Shown: positions 1 through 5,879 of the stretch, one piece after another
Numbering within the stretch: position 1 is the stretch's first letter
Layout: every line of letters starts with the position of its first letter
NCBI GenBank assembly: GCA_023409175.1
Contig: JAEYIG010000225.1
Span: 1-15,484 of the forward strand
Source of the DNA: Pseudomonadota bacterium
Lineage (GTDB): Bacteria; Pseudomonadota; Gammaproteobacteria; Burkholderiales; Burkholderiaceae_D
DNA: 15,484 bases
Reading direction: 5' to 3'
Position numbers and translations under genes: made by a program
The notes under the pieces: generated by a model
The model's database searches: none
What the model saw: only the letters and a program-made list of their open reading frames with translations
Told to the model about the DNA's origin: nothing

Positions 1-2115
1 CTGGAAGACGTAACCGACGAAAAGGAAAAACGCGGTCGGCAGGAAGCGCGTGCCCTACAGTTACAGGAAGACAGCCGGCTTTACCGTATGGCCGTCGAAC
101 GTTCGGAAATCGGACTCTGGAAAGCGTCATTATCCAAAAAAGAGCCTCTGGAATCGATGCTTTTCCATTTTTCCGATAAAGGCGGCGATATTTTCGGATT
201 CGTTTCCTTTGCCGACATTGGCTTCAACCAGTTCTTCGATATCGTTCATCCTGACAGCATCGAAAAAATCCGGGGAGCGCTCCGTTCAGCCATCAACAGC
301 AAGATCGGGTTCGACATTGAAATCCGGATCAACAAGCCTAATGGTGATTTTGCCTGGGTAAACTGGAAATGCTTTCTGATAGAGGAAACCCCGGGAAACG
401 TCATCCTTCTCGAAGGCATTGCACTGGACATCACCTCGCACAAGACAACTGAAAAAGCACTGGCTATCGCAAGCAATCTCTTCGAAAACAATCGAGATGG
501 CATTTTCATTGCCGACCAGACCGGACGCATCACTGTCGTCAATTACCAGTTCACCCGGATGACCGGGCTGTCCCAAGAACAAATCATGGGAAACAAGCAA
601 TGGTATCTGCAACCTGGCATTTCCGATTCATCCTGCTACAGCCAGCTTTGCGACGTCATTATCTGTAGCGATCATGAAGAAATGGCCAAATTCGAGAAAA
701 ACCGGCAACAGAGGATCGAGCCGATGTATCTGACGATCAAAATCGTGCGTGACCTGGACGAGAAAATCATCAGCTATATCGGTGTGCTGCTCGATATCAG
801 CCAGAACGATTTTCTCGAAGACCATACCCGATATATGATCGAGCATGATTTTCTGACCGGACTCCCCAACCGTATCCTGTTGCTTGACCGGCTCGGCCAG
901 ACACTCATGGCAGCTGAACGTAATCACCGCCGGGCAGCTGTCATGTTCCTCGATCTGGACAAGTTCAAACATATCAACGATACCCTGGGACACGCCATCG
1001 GTGACCGACTCCTGCAACAGGTAGCCCAGCGGCTGACCCAATGTGTCCGTAAAAACGACACTGTCAGCCGACAGGGTGGTGATGAGTTCGTGATACTCCT
1101 CTCCGATATCGGAGAGGCAGACGACGCCGCAATGGTCGCCAACAATATCATGCATACCCTGTCACAGAACTACCAGATCGAAAATTATGAAATGTCGATC
1201 ACGCCATCCATCGGGATTGCCCTTTTTCCTGAAGATGGCAAGGATATTGATACCCTACTGAAAAATGCCGATACGGCGATGTACCATGCCAAGGAAAACG
1301 GAAGGAATGCCTACCAGTTCTTCAATGCCGATATGAACCTGCATCTGATCGAACGTTCACAACTCGAGGAAGACCTGAAAACTGCCCTGAATAACGGCGA
1401 TTTCTTTCTGGAATACCAGCCGATCATCGACATGCACACCCAGCATATGACGGGAGTGGAAGCGTTTTTGCGCTGGAATCATCCCCAGTTCGGTATCCTG
1501 ATGCCTTCCCGCTTTCTGGGAATTGCCGAAAATACGGGGCTGATAGGCCCCATCGGGGAATGGGTCATCAACACGGCATGCAAGCAGGCGAAGAAATGGA
1601 AGGATCAGGGATTTTCGAAAACCGTTTCCTTGAACCTGTCTTCCATCCAGCTGAAACAGAAAGACCTGCTTGGCACCATCAAAAATGCGCTTGAAGAAAA
1701 TGGCCTTTCCCCGGATGTCCTTGAATTGCAAATCACGGAAGGTAGCATTACCGAGAATATCCGCACCGTCATCGATCTCTTGAATGAACTCCGGAATATG
1801 GGCGTCAAAATCGCGCTGGACAATTTCGGAAACGGATGCTCCAGCATCAGTCACCTGAGAAGGGTTCCCATCGAAAAGATCAAAATTGATCCTGCCTTCA
1901 TTCACGCTCTTGGAACGCAAAGCAGTGATGCCGACGTGGCAGGTGCGATTATTGCGATGGCAAAAAACCTGAACCTGAAAGTTTCGGCTGGCGGTGTCGA
2001 GACAACGGATCAGGCGACACTCCTGAAAGAAATCGGATGCGACGAATATCAGGGTTATCTGGTCAGTCCGACATTGCCGGCAAAAGAAATCAGCCGTTTG
2101 CAACTGCCGAACTGA
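1..2115 (+). CDS. PAS-PAS-GGDEF-EAL signalling protein, 5' end outside window
   Basis: Cyclic-di-GMP signalling protein. The reading frame is open from base 1, and its first residues (LEDVTDEKEK) look like the end of a PAC segment, so the gene begins upstream and probably has another sensor domain there. Numbering residues from base 1, I see a PAS/PAC unit at about 28-135, a second PAS at about 150-270 (FENNRDGIFIAD, then VVNYQFTRMTGLS), GGDEF at about 281-445 and EAL at about 455-695. The cyclase half looks active: DLDKFK, INDTLGH and GGDEF (359-363) are present, as is an RxxD inhibitory site (R350-D353) exactly five residues before GGDEF. The EAL half looks dead as a phosphodiesterase: EAL reads EAF (487-489), the later metal-binding Glu is Gln577, the Asp-Asp pair is D607-N608, and the Glu of EGVE is Gly664. 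Asn in NLSS and Lys628 remain. The likely role is diguanylate cyclase with a non-catalytic EAL. No transmembrane segment is visible in this part. The gene converges on the lipoprotein gene 15 bases downstream. Confidence 0.95.
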   Translation: MEDVTDEKEKRGRQEARALQLQEDSRLYRMAVERSEIGLWKASLSKKEPLESMLFHFSDKGGDIFGFVSFADIGFNQFFDIVHPDSIEKIRGALRSAINSKIGFDIEIRINKPNGDFAWVNWKCFLIEETPGNVILLEGIALDITSHKTTEKALAIASNLFENNRDGIFIADQTGRITVVNYQFTRMTGLSQEQIMGNKQWYLQPGISDSSCYSQLCDVIICSDHEEMAKFEKNRQQRIEPMYLTIKIVRDLDEKIISYIGVLLDISQNDFLEDHTRYMIEHDFLTGLPNRILLLDRLGQTLMAAERNHRRAAVMFLDLDKFKHINDTLGHAIGDRLLQQVAQRLTQCVRKNDTVSRQGGDEFVILLSDIGEADDAAMVANNIMHTLSQNYQIENYEMSITPSIGIALFPEDGKDIDTLLKNADTAMYHAKENGRNAYQFFNADMNLHLIERSQLEEDLKTALNNGDFFLEYQPIIDMHTQHMTGVEAFLRWNHPQFGILMPSRFLGIAENTGLIGPIGEWVINTACKQAKKWKDQGFSKTVSLNLSSIQLKQKDLLGTIKNALEENGLSPDVLELQITEGSITENIRTVIDLLNELRNMGVKIALDNFGNGCSSISHLRRVPIEKIKIDPAFIHALGTQSSDADVAGAIIAMAKNLNLKVSAGGVETTDQATLLKEIGCDEYQGYLVSPTLPAKEISRLQLPN

Positions 2116-2130
2116 ACAAAGCCCTCTCAA

Positions 2131-2490
2131 TCATCTTGCCTTCATGACTTTTGCACCTGTTTCATCCGGCACGATGCAAACTTTCTTCCCTAATATTAAT
2201 GAAGGTACCTGACGCTGCGCAATCATGAAAGATCCTCCGTGATCGAGCATGACGGTGTATTGGAAACACTCTTGCCCCATCGGACTGTTTTCCACATTCC
2301 CGTGGCTGCAATCCAGGTCACGCGAAAACCCTTCCCTGACTGCGGCAGGCCGAAGCATAACGATTGTCCCGCAGTCCGATTCTGCGCTTTCGGCCACTGA
2401 ACCATTACCCTTGTTACCGGAACCGACAAAAGGAGTGCAAGCCGATACGCCAAACGCCAGCATCAGCAGGAGAGCAAATTTTTTCACCAT
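2131..2490 (-). CDS. small predicted lipoprotein of unknown function
   Basis: 119-residue protein with a clear lipoprotein signal: Lys3-Lys4, a hydrophobic run (FALLLMLAFGV) and the lipobox V-S-A-C with Cys18 as the predicted lipidated residue. The mature part starts with a flexible Gly/Ser/Asn-rich linker and then a folded region with four further cysteines (near DCG, DLDC, QEC and KKVC), which could form disulfides in the periplasm. The segment YTVMLDHGG...QRQVPSLILGKKVCIVP faintly resembles the small beta domain of SlyB/Pcp-type lipoproteins, but this is a weak resemblance and I assign no function. The start lies 6 bases after the ridA-like stop, so the two are probably co-transcribed and translationally coupled. 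AAGGGA sits immediately before the ATG; the next codon, GTG, is an alternative start. Confidence 0.8.
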   Translation of the reverse strand: MVKKFALLLMLAFGVSACTPFVGSGNKGNGSVAESAESDCGTIVMLRPAAVREGFSRDLDCSHGNVENSPMGQECFQYTVMLDHGGSFMIAQRQVPSLILGKKVCIVPDETGAKVMKAR

Positions 2491-2496
2491 TCCCTT

Positions 2497-2955
2497 TCAG
2501 GCGATCTCGGCAATCATTTCGAGTTCAAGACAGGCACCAGTGGGAAGCTGCGCAACGCCGAAGGCGGAACGGGCATGGCGACCGGCATCCCCGAAAACTT
2601 CCACGAGCAATTCCGAAGCGCCATTTGTCACCAGATGGTGATCCGTGAAATCACCCGTTGAATTCACGAGAGACAATACCTTGACAATACGTTTGACGCG
2701 TGTGAGATCGCCGTCACAGGCATCCTGCAAAGTGGCGATCATATCAATCGCCGTGTTACGTGCAGCGGTCTTGCCGTCTTCAACCGAGATGTCCTTGCCG
2801 AACTGGGCGACAAAAGGCTTGCCGTCTTTCTTGGCGATGTGACCGGACAGGTAAACAAGATTGCCGGACCGGACATACATGACGTAAGCGGCAACCGGTT
2901 TGGCGACAGGGGGCAATTCAATATTCAGTGCTTTGAGCTTTTCATAAACGGACAT
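2497..2955 (-). CDS. RidA/YjgF/YER057c family protein
   Basis: 152-residue member of the RidA superfamily, whose best-known members hydrolyse reactive enamine/imine intermediates released by PLP enzymes; many paralogues have unknown substrates. Visible family features are LVYLSGHIAKKDGK near residues 33-46, AARNTAIDMIATL near 64-76, and the C-terminal RSAFGVAQLPTGACLELEMIA, whose Arg129 corresponds to the carboxylate-binding Arg of active RidA proteins. At about 150 residues it belongs with the longer subgroup, not the canonical 128-residue RidA, so I do not call it ridA. I chose the ATG at 2955 because GGGA lies 7 bases upstream; an in-frame TTG five codons earlier is less likely. It is probably first in a two-gene unit with the lipoprotein gene. 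Confidence 0.9.
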   Translation of the reverse strand: MSVYEKLKALNIELPPVAKPVAAYVMYVRSGNLVYLSGHIAKKDGKPFVAQFGKDISVEDGKTAARNTAIDMIATLQDACDGDLTRVKRIVKVLSLVNSTGDFTDHHLVTNGASELLVEVFGDAGRHARSAFGVAQLPTGACLELEMIAEIA

Positions 2956-3131
2956 TTTTATTCCCGACAAGAGTTAAGCGAAAAAACGGATTCAGGCATC
3001 CAACCGGATCATTATAGCCAAGCCTATTCAGGTCGGATACTTTTTAACCTGAACAGGATACACAACGTGGTCAAAAACAAAACTAAAGCACAGTTGTCCG
3101 TTAAAATAACGCCATCAAAAGGAACTGAAAA
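2956..3131. promoter_or_regulatory. divergent intergenic region with inverted and direct repeats
   Basis: This gap separates the minus-strand ridA-like gene from the plus-strand conserved hypothetical. A perfect TATAAT reads on the minus strand at 3016-3011 and could be the -10 box of the ridA-like gene, but no good -35 box lies at the right distance. Just upstream of it, TTCAGGT (3027-3033) and ACCTGAA (3047-3053) form a 7-bp inverted repeat with a 13-base spacer, and GGATAC occurs directly repeated at 3035-3040 and 3056-3061, 21 bases apart. This arrangement suggests an operator for an unknown regulator. The -10 box is seen; the operator role is inferred. Confidence 0.35.
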
Positions 3132-3530
3132 ATGAACGACACAAATAAAGACGACGAGGATCCGGAAAATATAGACGCCCTGCTGGAAGGGCATTTTTAC
3201 AAACTTGTCAATAAGGAACCTGTGCCCTGTACTTTTGCCGAATATGCCTCCGGCATGAAATCGGCGGAAAACCGGCTAATAGAACAGACACAAGTGGACG
3301 AGCTGACCGTTTCGACTGTTTTTACCGGCATTGACCATGCGTTTGGCATGGGTCAGAAACAACTCTTCGAAACAACGGTTTTCGGATTGCCCGATGATAT
3401 CCAGCCACAATGGCGTTTTGCCAGCTGGAACGAGGCTGTCAATCAGCATCTTCAGCTGGTTGTCATGCTCGAACACGATGGCCCTGATTCACTTCTGGAA
3501 GAAATCCGCAAAAAACAAGGGAGCGTTTAA
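3132..3530 (+). CDS. conserved hypothetical protein, phage-type family
   Basis: 132-residue acidic, cytoplasmic-looking protein without a signal peptide or membrane segment. The layout HFYKLVNKEPVPCTFAEYASGM, then STVFTGIDHAFG, then LFETTVFG and a final W-x-E-A-x-x-x-H is familiar from unnamed small proteins frequent in phages and prophages, usually reading YKL.GK.PVPC.....W.......VSTVFLGLDH.FG....LFETMVFGG. That resemblance comes from memory and no function is known to me. A ribosome site (AAGGA, about 8 bases before the ATG) supports the start. It stands alone: divergent from the ridA-like gene and convergent with yaaA, with only 6 bases between the stops. Together with its phage-type family this suggests it is a leftover or acquired single gene. 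Confidence 0.8.
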   Translation: MNDTNKDDEDPENIDALLEGHFYKLVNKEPVPCTFAEYASGMKSAENRLIEQTQVDELTVSTVFTGIDHAFGMGQKQLFETTVFGLPDDIQPQWRFASWNEAVNQHLQLVVMLEHDGPDSLLEEIRKKQGSV

Positions 3531-3536
3531 AACGGG

Positions 3537-4316
3537 TCAGCGCCGGAAAACCCAGACCGAATCAGTAGATGCCCCTTCATGAAAGGTATAGCCGCCCACA
3601 TCGAAAGCTTTCAATCCCTCGACAGCAACAATGCCGTTTTCTGCCGCAAAACGCGTCATTAGTCCTCTGGCTTTTTTTGCATACAGACCGATGACTTTGG
3701 CACCCCCCTGACGCATTTCCTGAAAGACAGGAGTAATCATTTTCCCTTTCAGGGTTTTCACATCGACCGCTTTTGAAAATTCTTCCGAAGCGAGATTGAC
3801 GAGAACAGGTTCATCCATTTTTTCCAGTTCGCCATTAATTGAATCCATTATCGGTTTTTGCCAATAATCATAAAGGCTTTTCCCGTCTGGCCTGACGGCT
3901 GTCGTATGAAATTCAATCCGGTATGGCTGGATTAAATCGAAAGGTTTCGAAATCCCGTAAAGTGCTGACAGAATACGTAAATGCCTATCTAGCCATATCC
4001 ATTCTTTTTCTGTCATATCGTGAGCATTTAAAGCACGATAAACGTCACCGTCATAAGAAAGTACTGCGGGCTGCGTTTCCGGTTGAACGGCATTAACATT
4101 CCATTCTTCAAAGTAACCGGCTTCCTTTACGGCAATCGCATCCGAAACTTTCAAAAGCCTTGCCAGTTCTGCAGGAGAGTACGACCTCATGATATCAGCG
4201 ATTTTTCCGGCTTTTGAAATCCACTTCGGGCGACTCAGGCATTTTTCCAAAAACGGATCGGCAATTGTCTTGTCCGAAAATTTCTTGCGTTTCGAGGGTG
4301 ATAGAATAATCAGCAT
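3537..4316 (-). CDS. yaaA: peroxide stress protein YaaA (UPF0246/DUF328 family)
   Basis: 259-residue YaaA-family protein. In E. coli, YaaA is induced by OxyR and lowers free intracellular iron during hydrogen peroxide stress, limiting Fenton damage to DNA. Family marks seen here are the N-terminal MLIILSPSK, ALYGISKPFDLIQPYRIEF in the middle, NLASEEFSKAV and the C-terminal ARGLMTRFAAENGI...FDVGGYTF. The length matches the usual 255-260. I chose the ATG at 4316 because MLIILSPSK is the expected family N-terminus; an in-frame TTG at 4331 would add five residues. The ribosome site is poor (TTGGGT about 6 bases upstream). The gene is divergent from the PIN-domain gene, whose ATG lies 23 bases away, so the promoter must overlap that gene's 5' end. 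Confidence 0.93.
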   Translation of the reverse strand: MLIILSPSKRKKFSDKTIADPFLEKCLSRPKWISKAGKIADIMRSYSPAELARLLKVSDAIAVKEAGYFEEWNVNAVQPETQPAVLSYDGDVYRALNAHDMTEKEWIWLDRHLRILSALYGISKPFDLIQPYRIEFHTTAVRPDGKSLYDYWQKPIMDSINGELEKMDEPVLVNLASEEFSKAVDVKTLKGKMITPVFQEMRQGGAKVIGLYAKKARGLMTRFAAENGIVAVEGLKAFDVGGYTFHEGASTDSVWVFRR

Positions 4317-4339
4317 ATAAAACCCAATCAAAAAAATTC

Positions 4340-4771
4340 ATGAACTCCATTTTAGTCGTACTGGACACAAACGTTTGTCTCGACCTTTTCGTCTTTCGCG
4401 ATCCTGACATAAAAAATTTCCATGATGCCATCGAAGCCGGAACATTTCACGTAATCACGCGCGAAGACTGCCGCGAAGAATGGCTTCGCGTGCTCGATTA
4501 TCCCAAACTGGGTTTGAATGAACCCGATAAAGTACGTGCACAACACGAGTTTGATGAATTCATTCATTTAATAGTTCCGGAAAAGCGTGATCACCATTTA
4601 CTGCCTCTCTGCAGTGATAAAGATGATCAGAAATTCATGGAACTGGCCTTTGATGCACGAGCTGACTGTCTTATTACAAAAGACAGAGCGCTATTAAAAC
4701 TGGCACGTAAAAATGCCCGCAATGGTTTTTTCCGGATAATCAGTCCTGATCAATGGAACAGACTTCTCTAA
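4340..4771 (+). CDS. PIN-domain protein, putative VapC-like toxin component
   Basis: 143-residue single-domain PIN protein of the type annotated as putative toxin-antitoxin toxin component, PIN family. PIN domains are Mg2+-dependent ribonucleases with a cluster of acidic residues. Here I see Asp9 in VVLDTNV, Glu46/Glu47 in CREEWLRVLDYPKLG, Asp93-Asp96 in CSDKDDQKFMELA and Asp115 in LITKDRALLKLA, so the catalytic set appears complete. No small antitoxin gene lies beside it: upstream is divergent yaaA and downstream is 277 bases of AT-rich intergenic DNA. It may therefore be a solitary PIN nuclease and not half of a working toxin-antitoxin pair. I see no ribosome binding site before the ATG, and its promoter would have to lie inside the yaaA coding region. 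Confidence 0.85.
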   Translation: MNSILVVLDTNVCLDLFVFRDPDIKNFHDAIEAGTFHVITREDCREEWLRVLDYPKLGLNEPDKVRAQHEFDEFIHLIVPEKRDHHLLPLCSDKDDQKFMELAFDARADCLITKDRALLKLARKNARNGFFRIISPDQWNRLL

Positions 4772-5048
4772 ACCACCCATAAAAAGACGGGCCACTATTA
4801 TGTTGCATACCAATTAAATCAAAGCCATTAACTCGTTAAAAAGTGAGTTCTTGATTAAAAATAGAATAATCCTGACAAATCGGGGTTTAAATATTCAATA
4901 AAGGCTTTATTTATTTAAAATGTAAAGATAAAATACTTCCTTAAGAATAACAATTTTGTTATTTTACCAATTAAAACACATGTCCGAAGGGGTGAAGATT
5001 CCGTGCAAGGAATTTAAAAACCATTCGGGCAATCTACGGGGACAAATC
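4772..5048 (+). promoter_or_regulatory. AT-rich leader of the H-NS-like gene with inverted repeats
   Basis: Strikingly AT-rich region. It holds an imperfect 34-bp dyad at 4886-4919: TTTAAATA (4886-4893) pairs with TATTTAAA (4912-4919), and AATAAAG (4897-4903) pairs with CTTTATT (4905-4911), with a three-base interruption in the left arm. A second, perfect dyad is AATAACAA (4946-4953) with TTGTTATT (4956-4963). A weaker nested hairpin lies at about 4814-4858. CTGACA (4872-4877) and TTCAAT (4894-4899), 16 bases apart, are a possible sigma70 promoter overlapping the first dyad. An in-frame upstream ATG at 4980 has no ribosome site and non-family sequence, so I treat it as leader. Autoregulation by H-NS binding is inferred from family behaviour. 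Confidence 0.4.
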
Positions 5049-5339
5049 ATGGCTACTTACAAACAGTTGCAGGACCAGATAAAGCAACTTCAAAATGAAG
5101 CGGAAGAACTGCGCAAGAATGAATTATCCTATGCCATCTCGCAATTCAAAATGACCATGGCTGAATACGGCATTACGCTGGCAGATCTCGGTTTTACGAA
5201 CAAGAAGAAAACCGGTCGCGTACGTGCGCCTCTCGCACCAAAATATCGTAACCCTTCAACCGGAGAAACCTGGTCTGGCCGCGGGAAGGCTCCAAAATGG
5301 ATCGACCCGAAAAACAAAGACAAATATCTTATTAAATAA
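5049..5339 (+). CDS. H-NS-like nucleoid-associated protein
   Basis: 96-residue H-NS histone-family protein, a DNA-bridging silencer that prefers AT-rich, often horizontally acquired DNA. The N-terminal half (residues about 4-37, YKQLQDQIKQLQNEAEELRKNEL) is a coiled coil for oligomerisation; the linker is basic (KKKTGRVR); the C-terminal DNA-binding part reads YRNPSTGETWSGRGKAPKWI, with the core loop G-R-G-K typical of betaproteobacterial H-NS proteins (QGR in E. coli H-NS). I chose the ATG at 5049 because MATYKQLQ is the family-like start and GGGG lies 7 bases before it. The gene is monocistronic between an AT-rich leader and a strong terminator. Burkholderiales genomes usually carry several paralogues, so I give no specific symbol. 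Confidence 0.93.
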   Translation: MATYKQLQDQIKQLQNEAEELRKNELSYAISQFKMTMAEYGITLADLGFTNKKKTGRVRAPLAPKYRNPSTGETWSGRGKAPKWIDPKNKDKYLIK

Positions 5340-5412
5340 TGACGGTTCAGATTATTAATTTATATTAAATTAAAAAACAAGCCAAACCGTTTTAGTTTTT
5401 GTATCCAGCATT

Positions 5413-5439
5413 AAAAGCCTGCTCAAAGCAGGCTTTTTT
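5413..5439 (+). terminator. intrinsic terminator of the H-NS-like gene
   Basis: The perfect stem GCCTGCT (5417-5423) with AGCAGGC (5427-5433), loop CAA, is flanked by AAAA on the left and a run of six T on the right. It lies 73 bases after the stop codon. The A and T runs also pair, so it could work in both directions. Confidence 0.92.
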
Positions 5440-5879
5440 AATACCCCTTCCGTCTTTAGCTTCTTCAACAAGCCCCCGTCGCCGATATACATGACAGCTC
5501 TTCATTTCAGACCTTCACGTATTAGAGTCTGCTTACCAATAATCAAAAGCAAAACCCGATACGAAAATTCTTTCGAACTCATCAGTAAACAAAAAATACC
5601 GGATCAATAGCATGTCCATTATCGGCTTTACTTATCATCAAAATTCTTTTTGACGGATATGCGATGATCGACTGAAACAGCAAATGATCCCACGGGCCAA
5701 TCCGGATTATTCAGAAAGTGAGGGCCATTTGTGACATGGTTTAATTATGTAACCTCTCAGAATCCGAACCCTATGAATTTGAAATGAAGCGAAAAGGTTT
5801 TATTGAAATACGGCAACATTAATCAAGACCTGTTTCTCTTCATTGGAAATTGCAATTCACCGTTAAAGGCAGAACCAAA
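5440..5879. other. non-coding stretch upstream of galU
   Basis: About 440 bases between the terminator and galU without a convincing gene or RNA. The longest small plus-strand frame I noticed (ATG at 5490, 39 codons, stop at 5607-5609) has no ribosome site and unremarkable composition, so I do not call it. CGAAA/TTTCG makes a tiny hairpin near 5562-5575. The galU promoter should be here. TTGAAA (5779-5784) and TATTGA (5801-5806), 16 bases apart, are the best pair I found, but the -10 is poor. Confidence 0.5.

Noticed and set aside
1357..2130. 257-codon minus-strand frame opposite the EAL domain.
   Set aside because: It is antisense to a clearly conserved domain and has no family features; long antisense frames are common in such codon usage.
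3528..3545. Shared terminator between the convergent hypothetical gene and yaaA.
   Set aside because: No stem with a T run is visible in the 6-base gap or the flanking ends.
4956..5048. N-terminal extension of the H-NS-like protein from upstream in-frame codons.
   Set aside because: The extra residues are not H-NS-like, there is no ribosome site before them, and GGGG lies at the right distance from the ATG at 5049.
5490..5609. 39-codon small frame in the gap before galU.
   Set aside because: No ribosome site, no recognisable motif, and a frame this length is expected by chance in a 440-base gap.
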